Below are positions 1-12,375 of a DNA stretch of 64,000 bases, piece by piece. Position 1 is the first letter of the stretch; every line of letters begins with the position of its first letter. The position numbers and the translations under genes were made by a program. The DNA comes from Micromussa lordhowensis (Eukaryota > Cnidaria > Anthozoa > Scleractinia > Lobophylliidae). Location of the stretch: NCBI GenBank assembly GCA_964020085.1, contig OZ026597.1, positions 6,331,394-6,395,393 on the forward strand, written 5' to 3'. A model generated the notes under the pieces. It had not been told where the DNA came from. It saw only the letters and a program-made list of their open reading frames with translations, and ran no database searches.

Positions 1-1696
1 ATTTTTATGATTAATTGGTAATAAGACTTTGTGTCGTCCAATTCGGTCGGTAATCATACTCATGATAAACAAATTGGACTAAAGCTGCGCATTGGTCTGA
101 TTTTGTTATCACTTGTATGATTACAGACCGAAGTGGTCTCCACTCAGTCCTATTACCATTACTTATTATTGTTATTATTAATTATCTTCAGAACCTTATC
201 AGACCTTGAAGACTTTTTACTGAGTAAAAACACACAAACTAATTTTAGGTCAAAATCTGTTAAAACTGGCACTAACCTCTTTATTGAAATCATCATCATA
301 GTGTCAGCAAAAATCAGACTGTTCTTTCAACTTTTGTTTGAATAAATATTACAAATCACACCAATTCCAGGGCTCTTAAATAAATGTGCTAATGAACCTA
401 GACTTTCCATTCTGACAACAAATTGGCAACTTTTGTGCTGTAAGAGATTAACATAAAGTTAGACTCTGAATCAGTATAACCATTAAGACTTCTGGTGTGT
501 TATTTCGCCAAAATTGGCACACACTCTATTGAAACTCTATGAAGTGAAATGTGAAGTACATGTAGCTGCCATCTTAAATTTTCTGGTTAAATAATACAGC
601 TAATCTGTGTATTGTCGTTGAGGTGTCAATTTCACTACAAAGATAGACAATCCAAACTACACGAGCAAAAATTCAACCCACAAGTTTTTGTATGCTTTTT
701 CTGTGGTTTCATTAGTTTGTTTCTGATACATTGCCTTGAATTTGAGTTTGAAATGAGCCCTGTTAGAAAATTTGTTTTTGAAGTCAACAAAATTGAAAGT
801 GTTTAGAAAATAATCAAAACTGTCTGTTCAAACAGCTAACTATCTTACTGCTTGAACATGATTGGATGAGAGGACTAACAAACTCGGCCAAACAAATTTC
901 GTTTTCAGGAGGCCTTGGTTGATGTCGTTTCATTGTAAATTAATAGCTTACATAATTGTATTTTGGAATACTTTCCCTTGGTCGCAACTTTGCAGAATTT
1001 CAGAAAATGCGCCTGTGATGGGAGTAAAAGAGACTAGTTTCTTGTGATTAAAGTCAGTGAAAAGAACTGAACATGTGGGGAGTAACTCCAACAAAGTCAG
1101 TGATTAATCTAGGTGATTTATCTTTAAAAAACTCTGAATGACTTCCCACTTCAATTTCATGACTAATGAGGACACAGATATTATATCTAGAGAAAAATTT
1201 GGGGTTAAGGTAAACTTTAATTGATTTACTAGGAGGTGATATAATTTTGCCCATTTTAAAGAGTCTCCATCCAAGCCAGGTTACCCAGCAGAAGAGCCTT
1301 GTCTTCCATTTCCAAATGAAACCAAAATAGGCCATTTTACAGTTGTGTGCTTAGTTACCTGGCCATGAATGCAAGTGAGGCTGGAGGTGACCTTGCTTTG
1401 ATACAGACCTTCAAGCTTTTCTTATGTAAATGCCAACTAGTTAGCATAAGAACAACTTGATTGCACAATAAAAGCAGTGAGGTCTGTATCAAAACAAGAT
1501 CAACTCCAGCCTCGCTACCATTCACAGGACAGGTCACTAAGCCAACACCTGCAAAATGGTCTATTTGATTCCATTTGCTTGCTTACATAGGGCAACCCAC
1601 AAAACAAAGTTAGGTCACTATGATTTATTTGGCATGCTTATGGTACACATACATAGAGAAGTAATAAATAAAAGGTGTCAATCTATTAATAATCAG
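1..1696. repeat. Block A, copy 1 (non-coding segmental repeat)
   Basis: No gene is visible. The block is paralogous, with small indels, to about 19470-20930, 30560-32700 and 44050-45480. It opens with an inverted-repeat element (1-165) whose arms contain TCCAATTCGGTC and its complement. The short open frames are not conserved among the four copies. Its place upstream of each zinc-finger locus marks it as part of the duplicated unit. Confidence 0.8.
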
Positions 1697-1712
1697 TAGA
1701 ATTCTGGTCGAA

Positions 1713-2009
1713 GGCATGGTGGCCGCATGGTTAGTGCGCTCGACTCCGGAGCGAGCGGTCCGGGTTCGAGCCCTGGCCGGGGACAGTGTGTTGTGTTCTT
1801 GGGCAAGACACTTTACTCTCACAGTGCCTCTCCCCACCCAGGTATATAAATGGGTACCTGCTATTTGTTGGGGAAACCTAACAAAATTGCGGGGGAGTGA
1901 CCTGCGATGGACTAGCATCCCGTCCAGGGGGAGTAGAAATACTTCTAGCCGCTTCATGCTACAGAAACCGGGATAAGCTCCGGCAGTTATGAGCCAGCCT
2001 CCAAGGCTT
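1713..2009 (+). mobile_element. tRNA-derived SINE, full-length copy
   Basis: The 5' head resembles a tRNA gene with RNA polymerase III boxes: an A-box-like TGGTTAGTGCGC near 1728 and a B box GGTTCGAGCCC at 1763-1773. A conserved body follows (CTTGGGCAAGACACTTTACT, then GCGATGGACTAGCATCCCGT). Two diverged copies on the same strand lie at about 53645-53905 and 60484-60765. An 8-base direct repeat TAGAATTC flanks it at 1697-1704 and 2018-2025 and may be the target duplication. Block A copies 2-4 lack it at the matching place. Such elements depend on a LINE for mobility. Confidence 0.85.
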
Positions 2010-2458
2010 GACTTTCTTAGAATTCCACTAGTATACTAAAGCAAATGCTGTAATTAAATTGGCTGAGCCATTGCTCACTATCAACCATTATAGTTCACTA
2101 AATTTTCTCTGATTCTTATTGGTTTAAATTGATCACATGATGCGATAGAGACACTATCAGCCCATAGTGCCCCTCCGTGCGAGTTAACTGTCTAAAGCGT
2201 AAAGTTTAATACTAAGACCAGAAATAATTGGAATCATTATTTAAAGGAAATTTCAGTTAGAATTCTACTAAAATCTGCCTCATCAACTATCACCTCATAG
2301 AGCTCTCTTGAGCTCATATTATAATCTAATTGTTAAATAGTGCATTTTTAAGTGACCTTCCTCGCATAGGTTAGATGTGCAAACTGCTGAGATACAGAAA
2401 GCCCATGGCTTAATAGGTTCATTCTTCTTATTTGAAGACTTGTTTTTATGTAAGTTTA

Positions 2459-2680
2459 TTGCCTGCGTAGCAAGCGTTCCGACCTGTACGAGCCGAATGA
2501 AATCGGACCGCGCAAAAGAGCTTTTTTCGCCCTCTTCTTCCACATTTTTGCTCTCGCCTCACTTCTCGCGCGGCCAAATTGCTCTAGCCCTACTTTTCGC
2601 GCGGCCCTAATGCGAAAGAAACCTCTTTCGCGCGGTCCGATTTCATTCGGCTCGTACGGGAACGCTTGCTACGCAGGCTA
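2459..2680. mobile_element. MITE with long terminal inverted repeats and 9-bp target duplication
   Basis: Terminal inverted repeats of about 60 bases begin TTGCCTGCGTAGCAAGCG and end CGCTTGCTACGCAGGCTA. GTAAGTTTA occurs directly before (2450-2458) and after (2681-2689). Related loci at about 21021-21031 and 45590-45602 have only one copy of this target, so they are empty sites. The element is internally CG-rich with repeated CGCGCGG. Nine-base duplications are typical of Mutator-like elements; superfamily is inferred from this alone. Confidence 0.85.
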
Positions 2681-3302
2681 GTAAGTTTACCATTTGTTTT
2701 TTTATTTTGTAACGTCAGTTTAGCAGGGTAAAAAAAAACCTGCAAGACCAAGTAGACTGGTTATTTGACGGGTTCACAAATCTATAAATGTAGAGGATGT
2801 GAACAAGTACGAAAGTAGTTGTAATCTTTGGGCGATGCGTGGCACACATTCAAAAGAAAATAATACTGATGGCATAGAAATATGCAAAAGTGTCAAATTG
2901 TGAAACATCATAAACGTTTCGGGCATAGGCCTTCTCCAGTTCGAAAACCGTTCAAATCTATAGTTTGCCAAACATTCATGCATAGTTCATGACTAGCAAT
3001 TACATGTAGATCCTCATTCTCGTCCCCAGAGGCCGCGCTCCTTTTGGTCAGCACCAAGTTGAAGAATTACAACCTCTGGGTTGGTCCAACACCGGAAGTC
3101 CGCCGCGATTCACAGACTTTCCGTCAAGTCTGACAAATCAGATCCGCTTAAGGTGGCTCAAAACAGCTTCCAGCACTTTCCAAGACGTACACTTTGGTAA
3201 GCATGTTGCTGTCAAATTTGTGGCACAATAGGTTACCAAAGCAACAATATTGCTCGAAAACGAGCTCGGTGACCACTATTTTTTATTATCGAATTATAAT
3301 TA

Positions 3303-3450
3303 GCATGATAAGATGCAACTTTTTGCAAAGTTAAGAAAAATTCCGTGTAGTAGGTTCAGAGCCACCTTAAATTTTCGAAACTTTAAGATGGCTCTGAACT
3401 CATTCCACAGAATCTTTTAAAGCTTTGCAAAAAGTTGCATTTTATCATGC
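3303..3450. repeat. Hairpin-forming inverted repeat in tandem unit
   Basis: GCATGATAAGATGCAACTTT and its complement form the outer arms, and GGTTCAGAGCCACCTTAAA pairs imperfectly with TTTAAGATGGCTCTGAACTC inside. The hairpin recurs in the other two units near 5878-6025 and 8454-8601. It is probably a small foldback element that was amplified passively with the tandem unit. Confidence 0.75.
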
Positions 3451-4710
3451 TTATTGCTGCGGAGCGAGCGTAGCAAGCGAGCAGCAACATAAACAGGATT
3501 TAAGAAGAATATATAAAAGGGAGTACGATTCTCGAATTCATCACTTTTTTACCAGAATGCATTGCGTCTTCTACCAGAATGCATTGCGCCTTTTTACCAG
3601 AATGCATTGCGCCTTCTACCAGAATGTATTGCGCCACGAACAACACGCGAGGTTGTGACACCCCTGTGCTGTCGTCCTTTTTCGCGTGGATTGCAGTTGA
3701 TTAAGGTTCGTTATGGTTTGCTTTGATTTACCTGCTGTAAAGCGATGTGAGCGAGATCGTGCTTGGCTTTCACAACCCTTACTGTTGTCGTTAATGCAGA
3801 ATTATCTGGACGATTAATTGTCGCTTCTTAATTTAAAACCTAGTGCGTCAATTTCGTAGCGGTCTCGGCCCCTTCGTCAAATTCTTAATGAAGAGAAAGC
3901 GCCGATACTTAGGCTTGTAGAATAATTAAAACAAACGAGAACCGTAAAACACGCTAATTTATATCTGCTGCGATCGATTTGTTTCTATCCAAACATGAAT
4001 TTAATCTAAAACTTCAGCTTTTTCACACATCGCAACGGACGCGTCCCCATCCGGAGTCTGTCCCATTCCATTCTAGAGACATGTGAGTACTAGTTCAGAA
4101 TTGATAAGTCAGCTTTCTACTCAATTTCCACATCTTTCGTTTATTTGGATTTGGTAAAGAGGAGGTTGATGTGTATCAATTTATGTCCAGACAGTTAAGA
4201 TCACCATGTGCTTTTGTCACGATCCCGTCACGATCACCAGCTATGCATCATATGTAATAATGTGTCCTTGTTGTTTCTTGCAAACAATTTGGAAATCTGC
4301 GCCACGAACAACACGAGGATGTCATTACAGTTTTTTTTCGCGTGGATTCCAATGAAATTTTGTTTTGATTTACCTGTAAAACGATGTGCAGGAGATCATG
4401 ATTGACTTTCACAAATCTTGCTTTTGTTTTTAATGCAGTACGAGAAAGTTTGTACAAATCTGGACGCCGCCGGGTTAATTTGGACGATTAATTGTGATAA
4501 CTTATTTTAAACAACTACAAAACGCAGGGCCACTTTTAAACATTCACCAAACGAGCCGGCTCGTTTCGCTCGGCAGTGGAAAAATTTGTATGTGTTGAGT
4601 TCATATAATATTTAGAAGCTCGTTTGGCTCGGCAGTGGATGAAAGAGTGAGGAATAATTGTATGCGCATTAAGTGTTTGGTTCATATATTTAGCGGCTCG
4701 TTTGGCTCGG

Positions 4711-7289
4711 CATGATGCGATAGAGACACTATCAGCCCATAGTGCCCCTCCGTGCGAGTTAACTGTCTAAAGCGTAAAGTTTAATACTAAGACCAGAAAT
4801 AATTGGAATCATTATTTAAAGGAAATTTCAGTTAGAATTCTACTAAAATCTGCCTCATCAACTATCACCTCATAGAGCTCTCTTGAGCTCATATTATAAT
4901 CTAATTGTTAAATAGTGCATTTTTAAGTGACCTTCCTCGCATAGGTTAGATGTGCAAACTGCTGAGATACAGAAAGCCCATGGCTTAATAGGTTCATTCT
5001 TCTTATTTGAAGACTTGTTTTTATGTAAGTTTATTGCCTGCGTAGCAAGCGTTCCGACCTGTACGAGCCGAATGAAATCGGACCGCGCAAAAGAGCTTTT
5101 TTCGCCCTCTTCTTCCACATTTTTGCTCTCGCCTCACTTCTCGCGCGGCCAAATTGCTCTAGCCCTACTTTTCGCGCGGCCCTAATGCGAAAGAAACCTC
5201 TTTCGCGCGGTCCGATTTCATTCGGCTCGTACGGGAACGCTTGCTACGCAGGCTAGTAAGTTTACCATTTGTTTTTTTATTTTGTAACGTCAGTTTAGCA
5301 GGGTAAAAAAAAACCTGCAAGACCAAGTAGACTGGTTATTTGACGGGTTCACAAATCTATAAATGTAGAGGATGTGAACAAGTACGAAAGTAGTTGTAAT
5401 CTTTGGGCGATGCGTGGCACACATTCAAAAGAAAATAATACTGATGGCATAGAAATATGCAAAAGTGTCAAATTGTGAAACATCATAAACGTTTCGGGCA
5501 TAGGCCTTCTCCAGTTCGAAAACCGTTCAAATCTATAGTTTGCCAAACATTCATGCATAGTTCATGACTAGCAATTACATGTAGATCCTCATTCTCGTCC
5601 CCAGAGGCCGCGCTCCTTTTGGTCAGCACCAAGTTGAAGAATTACAACCTCTGGGTTGGTCCAACACCGGAAGTCCGCCGCGATTCACAGACTTTCCGTC
5701 AAGTCTGACAAATCAGATCCGCTTAAGGTGGCTCAAAACAGCTTCCAGCACTTTCCAAGACGTACACTTTGGTAAGCATGTTGCTGTCAAATTTGTGGCA
5801 CAATAGGTTACCAAAGCAACAATATTGCTCGAAAACGAGCTCGGTGACCACTATTTTTTATTATCGAATTATAATTAGCATGATAAGATGCAACTTTTTG
5901 CAAAGTTAAGAAAAATTCCGTGTAGTAGGTTCAGAGCCACCTTAAATTTTCGAAACTTTAAGATGGCTCTGAACTCATTCCACAGAATCTTTTAAAGCTT
6001 TGCAAAAAGTTGCATTTTATCATGCTTATTGCTGCGGAGCGAGCGTAGCAAGCGAGCAGCAACATAAACAGGATTTAAGAAGAATATATAAAAGGGAGTA
6101 CGATTCTCGAATTCATTACTTTTTTACCAGAATGCATTGCGTCTTCTACCAGAATGCATTGCGCCTTTTTACCAGAATGCATTGCGCCTTCTACCAGAAT
6201 GTATTGCGCCACGAACAACACGCGAGGTTGTGACACCCCTGTGCTGTCGTCCTTTTTCGCGTGGATTGCAGTTGATTAAGGTTCGTTATGGTTTGCTTTG
6301 ATTTACCTGCTGTAAAGCGATGTGAGCGAGATCGTGCTTGGCTTTCACAACCCTTACTGTTGTCGTTAATGCAGAATTATCTGGACGATTAATTGTCGCT
6401 TCTTAATTTAAAACCTAGTGCGTCAATTTCGTAGCGGTCTCGGCCCCTTCGTCAAATTCTTAATGAAGAGAAAGCGCCGATACTTAGGCTTGTAGAATAA
6501 TTAAAACAAACGAGAACCGTAAAACACGCTAATTTATATCTGCTGCGATCGATTTGTTTCTATCCAAACATGAATTTAATCTAAAACTTCAGCTTTTTCA
6601 CACATCGCAACGGACGCGTCCCCATCTGGAGTCTGTCCCATTCCATTCTAGAGACATGTGAGTACTAGTTCAGAATTGATAAGTCAGCTTTCTACTCTTA
6701 CAATTTCCACATCTTTCGTTTATTTGGATTTGGTAAAGAGGAGGTTGATGTGTATCAATTTATGTCCAGACAGTTAAGATCACCATGTGCTTTTGTCACG
6801 ATCCCGTCACGATCACCAGCTATGCATCATATGTAATAATGTGTCCTTGTTGTTTCTTGCAAACAATTTGGAAATCTGCGCCACGAACAACACGAGGATG
6901 TCATTACAGTTTTTTTTCGCGTGGATTCCAATGAAATTTTGTTTTGATTTACCTGTAAAACGATGTGCAGGAGATCATGATTGACTTTCACAAATCTTGC
7001 TTTTGTTTTTAATGCAGTACGAGAAAGTTTGTACAAATCTGGACGCCGCCGGGTTAATTTGGACGATTAATTGTGATAACTTATTTTAAACAACTACAAA
7101 ACGCAGGGCCACTTTTAAACATTCACCAAATGAGCCGGCTCGTTTCGCTCGGCAGTGGAAAAATTTGTATGTGTTGAGTTCATATAATATTTAGAAGCTC
7201 GTTTGGCTCGGCAGTGGATGAAAGAGTGAGGAATAATTGTATGCGCATTAAGTGTTTGGTTCATATATTTAGCGGCTCGTTTGGCTCGG
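4711..7289 (+). repeat. 2.58 kb tandem unit, copy 2
   Basis: Nearly identical to copy 1. The visible differences are a few substitutions and a small insertion (CTTA near 6699). The embedded MITE is at 5034-5255. The unit boundary has the microhomology CATGATGCG. No gene. Confidence 0.95.
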
Positions 7290-9865
7290 CATGATGCGAT
7301 AGAGACACTATCAGCCCATAGTGCCCCTCCGTGCGAGTTAACTGTCTAAAGCGTAAAGTTTAATACTAAGACCAGAAATAATTGGAATCATTATTTAAAG
7401 GAAATTTCAGTTAGAATTCTACTAAAATCTACCTCATCAACTATCACCTCATAGAGCTCTCTTGAGCTCATATTATAATCTAATTGTTAAATAGTGCATT
7501 TTTAAGTGACCTTCCTCGCATAGGTTAGATGTGCAAACTGCTGAGATACAGAAAGCCCATGGCTTAATAGGTTCATTCTTCTTATTTGAAGACTTGTTTT
7601 TATGTAAGTTTATTGCCTGCGTAGCAAGCGTTCCTGTACGAGCCGAATGAAATCGGACCGCGCAAAAGAGCTTTTTTCGCCCTCTTCTTCAACATTTTTG
7701 CTCTCGCCTCACTTCTCGCGCGGCCAAATTGCTCTAGCCCTACTTTTCGCGCGGCCCGAATGCGAAAAAAACCTCTTTCGCGCGGTCCGATTTCATTCGG
7801 CTCGTACGGGAACGCTTGCTACGCAGGCTAGTAAGTTTACCATTTGTTTTTTTATTTTGTAACGTCAGTTTAGCAGGGTAAAAAAAAAACGTGCAAGACC
7901 AAGTAGACTGGTTATTTGACGGGTTCACAAATCTATAAATGTAGAGGATGTGAACAAGTACGAAAGTAGTTGTAATCTTTGGGCGATGCGTGGCACACAT
8001 TCAAAAGAAAATAATACTGATGGCATAGAAATATGCAAAAGTGTCAAATTGTGAAACATCATAAACGTTTCGGGCATAGGCCTTCTCCAGTGTGAAAACC
8101 GTTCAAATCTATAGTTTGCCAAACATTCATGCATAGTTCATGACTAGCAATTACATGTAGATCCTCATTCTCGTCCCCAGAGGCCGCGCTCCTTTTGGTC
8201 AGCACCAAGTTGAAGAATTACAACCTCTGGGTTGGTCCAACACCGGAAGTCCGCCGCGATTCACAGACTTTCCGTCAAGTCTGACAAATCAGATCCGCTT
8301 AAGGTGGCTCAAAACAGCTTCCAGCACTTTCCAAGACGTACACTTTGGTAAACATGTTGCTGTCAAATTTGTGGCACAATAGGTTACCAAAGCAACAATA
8401 TTGCTCGAAAACGAGCTCGGTGACCACTATTTTTTATTATCGAATTATAATTAGCATGATAAGATGCAACTTTTTGCAAAGTTAAGAAAAATTCCGTGTA
8501 GTAGGTTCAGAGCCACCTTAAATTTTCGAAACTTTAAGATGGCTCTGAACTCATTCCACAGAATCTTTTAAAGCTTTGCAAAAAGTTGCATTTTATCATG
8601 CTTATTGCTGCGGAGCGAGCGTAGCAAGCGAGCAGCAACATAAACAGGATTTAAGAAGAATATATAAAAGGGAGTACGATTCTCGAATTCATCACTTTTT
8701 TACCAGAATGCATTGCGTCTTCTACCAGAATGCATTGCGCCTTTTTACCAGAATGCATTGCGCCTTCTACCAGAATGTATTGCGCCACGAACAACACGCG
8801 AGGTTGTGACACCCCTGTGCTGTCGTCCTTTTTCGCGTGGATTGCAGTTGATTAAGGTTCGTTATGGTTTGCTTTGATTTACCTGCTGTAAAGCGATGTG
8901 AGCGAGATCGTGCTTGGCTTTCACAACCCTTACTGTTGTCGTTAATGCAGAATTATCTGGACGATTAATTGTCGCTTCTTAATTTAAAACCTAGTGCGTC
9001 AATTTCGTAGCGGTCTCGGCCCCTTCGTCAAATTCTTAATGAAGAGAAAGCGCCGATACTTAGGCTTGTAGAATAATTAAAACAAACGAGAACCGTAGAA
9101 CACGCTAATTTATATCTGCTGCGATCGATTTGTTTCTATCCAAACATGAATTTAATCTAAAACTTCAGCTTTTTCACACATCGCAACGGACGCGTCCCCA
9201 TCCGGAGTCTGTCCCATTCCATTCTAGAGACATGTGAGTACTAGTTCAGAATTGATAAGTCAGCTTTCTACTCTTACAATTTCCACATCTTTCGTTTATT
9301 TGGATTTGGTAAAGAGGAGGTTGATGTGTATCAATTTATGTCCAGACAGTTAAGATCACCATGTGCTTTTGTCACGATCCCGTCACGATCACCAGCTATG
9401 CATCATATGTAATAATGTGTCCTTGTTGTTTCTTGCAAACAATTTGGAAATCTGCGCCACGAACAACACGAGGATGTCATTACAGTTTTTTTTCGCGTGG
9501 ATTCCAATGAAATTTTGTTTTGATTTACCTGTAAAACGATGTGCAGGAGATCATGATTGACTTTCACAAATCTTGCTTTTGTTTTTAATGCAGTACGAGA
9601 AAGTTTGTACAAATCTGGACGCCGCCGGGTTAATTTGGACGATTAATTGTGATAACTTATTTTAAACAACTACAAAACGCAGGGCCACTTTTAAACATTC
9701 ACCAAACGAGCCGGCTCGTTTCGCTCGGCAGTGGAAAAATTTGTATGTGTTGAGTTCATATAATATTTAGAAGCTCGTTTGGCTCGGCAGTGGATGAAAG
9801 AGTGAGGAATAATTGTATGCGCATTAAGTGTTTGGTTCATATATTTAGCGGCTCGTTTGGCTCGG
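7290..9865 (+). repeat. 2.58 kb tandem unit, copy 3
   Basis: Third near-identical copy. Its MITE (7613-7830) lacks four bases near its left arm. After about 9866 the sequence continues into an older, degenerate version of the same repeat (GGCTCG-rich repeats, then a segment resembling 3905-4060), so the array was extended from a pre-existing diverged unit. No gene. Confidence 0.95.
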
Positions 9866-11107
9866 CAGTGGATAAAAGAACGAGGAATATTGTATGCGCG
9901 TTAAGTGTAAAATTCGTATATTTAGCGGCTCAATGGCTCGAAGAGAAATCGTCGTTGTTAAAACTTGCAGAATAATTAAAACAAACGGATGCTACGATCA
10001 ATTCCTTTCCATCCAAACAGTTTTAGCAGTTTCACATATCCGGCCATCGACTACGCAGACCTATTTCTGGCTGCTACTGGTGCCGCCAGCGTAGACAAGC
10101 GACAGCCAAAAATAGTTCGCAGGCTAGCGATCAACGCATTTTCGATGCTGTTAACACTCTAGACTTGATGCGTACTACTAGTACCGAATTTACAAGTGAG
10201 ATTTCTGCTCCTAGAATTTCCACATCTTTCGAATTTCATCCGATTTTCTGGTAAACTTGGGGGAGGTAGGTGTGTATCATGTGTGTATGTGTATGTGCTT
10301 TATTGTCTCGATCCCTTGTCTTGTCACGCCTCGCCATCGATTCGTCATGATGCATTAAGTTGACAAAAAAGAACAGTTTTTAAGTTACACACCACAATTT
10401 GACACTACTTTAAGAAATAACGGTTATACTGTAAGACTTGGAACGCGCAGATAGATTGTCAATGACTACGTAAAATATCTCCTTATCAACAGTGTGCGCA
10501 GCATTACTATCTTTTAGATACCCTAGTCATAATTTGATAATAAAAAATAGGGGTCATGATCACCAAGCTCGTTTTTGGGTTATAAGCGCTCAAAGCTAAA
10601 ATTAAGGGTGTTTTTAGCAATTGTTGCTATGGTAACCTGTTATGTAAAATAGATGATTGCAACTTGTTTACCAATGATTGGGAATTTGTATGAGTCCATT
10701 ATTGTAGCATCAATTGTTAAAAAGTGGCAGTATTCATCCCTCAAAATATAGCTGTTAGAAAAGTGCTGGAAACTGTTGCCAGGCTCCTTAAAATACCGAA
10801 CGAAAACTCTGTGCATGCTCAAAAATTGGACCCGAACAGAGGTCGCAATTCTTGGTGCTGACCACAAAGAGTGCGCCCTCTGGGAACAAAAATGTGAGAT
10901 CCTTTAGATCTTCTGTATAAATTTGTGTTTTAAGTGTGTTAGGATGCAGCGTCCATTGCTTCTATGCATCTTCACTGCGCTCAAAATTTATGTTGCAACA
11001 CTCACCACTCGTCATACATCAAGCGTGCACGCTAAGAAACAAAAATAAGCTTAGTACTGATAACTATTGCTGATATTTGTAAACTAAAATCGTCTTTTTA
11101 AAAACAG
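9866..11107. other. Degenerate repeat DNA upstream of ZNF1
   Basis: Contains an eroded partial copy of the tandem unit (to about 10250), unassigned AT-rich sequence, and from about 10790 the conserved segment that precedes all four zinc-finger loci, including a dispersed motif CCGCGCTCCTTTTGGTCAGC in degenerate form. No coding region is supported. Confidence 0.6.
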
Positions 11108-11154
11108 TGAAAGCTTCTAAAAAGGCATGGTCTTCAATGCGTCCCATCTTGAAA
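11108..11154 (+). other. Possible 5' exon of the ZNF loci
   Basis: A 47-base segment preceded by a CAG acceptor-like site is conserved at 11108-11154, 21695-21741, about 33361-33407 and 46409-46455. It can encode KASKKAWSSMRPILK. In the ZNF2 copy it is followed by a canonical GTAAGT donor; in the other three the same place reads GCAAGT, which would be a GC donor. The reading phase does not match the zinc-finger exon, so it could be untranslated or not an exon. ZNF4 has a stop in this frame. Confidence 0.3.
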
Positions 11155-11317
11155 GCAAGTACAGTGTCCCCCCCTATTACATGGCAAGTTTTCAGAAAAT
11201 CTGAACGCGGGAACATTTTGGATGTAAACATGTTTAAGACCCATCTACTTATGTTTTATCATAAAATTACAAAAATAAAGAAATAAAATATAATTTACTT
11301 GTTCTATTTCTTGACAG

Positions 11318-12375
11318 ACAAATGCAAGCATTGCGTCCAACTCTTTAACTCGTTATCAGATTGCATGGAGCATGAACAAACTCGCACAGGAATGAAGTCA
11401 TTTTCATGCAAGTATTGTGAAAAGAGTTTTAGCAGCATTTCAAATGGGAAGCGACATGAACGAACTCACACAGGAGAGAAGCCTTATACATGCAAGCATT
11501 GTGAAAAGAGTTTTAGCGACATTTCAAGTTGGAAGAGACATGAACGAACTCACACTGGAGTGAAGCCATATACTTGCAAGCATTGTAAAAAGTGCTTTAG
11601 CCAGTTATCAAGCTGCAAGCGACATGAACGAACTCACACAGGAGAGAAACCATATGCATGCAAGCATTGTAAAAAGTGCTTTAGCTACTCATCACACTGC
11701 AAGCGACATGAACGAACTCACACAGGAGAGAAGCCATATACATGCAAACATTGTAAAAAGTGCTTTAGCTGCCCATCACAATTCAAACAACATGAAAGAA
11801 CTCACACAGGAGAAAAGCCATATACATGTAGACATTGTAACAAGTGCTTTACTCACTCATCACACTGTAGGCGACATGAACGAACTCACACAGGAGACAA
11901 ACCATATACATGCAAACATTGTACCAAGTGCTTTAGCAGGTCGTCAAACTGCAAGGAACATGAAAAAACTCACACAGGAGAGAAGCCATATAACTGCAAG
12001 CATTGCAAAAAGTGCTTTACTCACTCATCACACTGTAAGCGACATGAACGAACTCACACAGGAGAGAAGCCATATACATGCAAGCATTGTAAAAAGTGCT
12101 TTAGTCAGTCATCAAACTGCAAGAAACACGAAAAGAGACACACAAGAGCCAGGTCTTTAAAACAGAAGGAACATGATCGTTGCTTAAAACCAAGAAGAGA
12201 CCTTCAGGAGCCAGCTGCAACTCTCGGTGGCAAGAAATCTTGTATGTTGTTTTCTATAACTGAAGAAAATTCAAGCCAAGTTGAAAGCCTGACCTGTTGG
12301 ATTTGTCTGAAGGAATTTAGTAGCGAGGCATGTGTCATCCAACATTACGACGATCATATGCAGGAAGTGAAGTGA
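11318..12375 (+). CDS. ZNF1: multi-finger C2H2 zinc-finger protein (last exon)
   Basis: Probable nuclear DNA-binding protein. The exon starts after a polypyrimidine/CAG acceptor ending at 11317; an ATG at 11299 lies inside the putative intron and is probably not the real start. The order is a degenerate first finger (second histidine replaced), nine intact fingers of form C-x2-C-x12-H-x3-H (11407-12140) joined by TGEKPY-type linkers, a basic tail, a spacer (RDLQEPAA, then SSQVESL), and a lone C-terminal finger CWIC...H-x3-H (12295-12357). In most fingers the usual helix leucine is cysteine, and KKCF supplies another extra cysteine. No KRAB, SCAN or BTB domain is visible. This is the longest open member of the four-locus cluster and probably the functional reference copy. 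Targets cannot be told from the sequence. Confidence 0.88.

Larger units (their letters stand above)
2136..4710 (+). repeat. 2.58 kb tandem unit, copy 1
   Basis: First of three head-to-tail copies (period 2575 then 2579 bases), starting at CATGATGCGATAG. It contains a MITE (2459-2680), a hairpin (3303-3450), four short tandem repeats around ACCAGAATGCATTGCG (3550-3635) and at its 3' end three degenerate repeats of about 75 bases with GGCTCGTTTGGCTCGGCA (4555-4710). The part from about 2330 is a diverged relative of sequence following block A in the other loci. No credible coding region: the open frames are short, overlapping and lack domain signals. Confidence 0.95.

Noticed and set aside
1713..1790. 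Possible tRNA gene
   Set aside because: A and B boxes are present, but the sequence continues into a repeated SINE body and no complete cloverleaf with a proper anticodon arm is evident.
2319..9612. Several 60-77 codon frames repeated in each 2.58 kb unit
   Set aside because: Conserved only because the units are nearly identical. They overlap on both strands, span MITE and hairpin sequence, and have no domain.
11624..12160. 178-codon open frame ([19 protein letters not shown] repeats) overlapping ZNF1; similar frames in ZNF2, ZNF3 and ZNF4
   Set aside because: The finger repeat is 84 bases, a multiple of three, so any frame open in one repeat stays open in all. It is a shadow of the zinc-finger frame.
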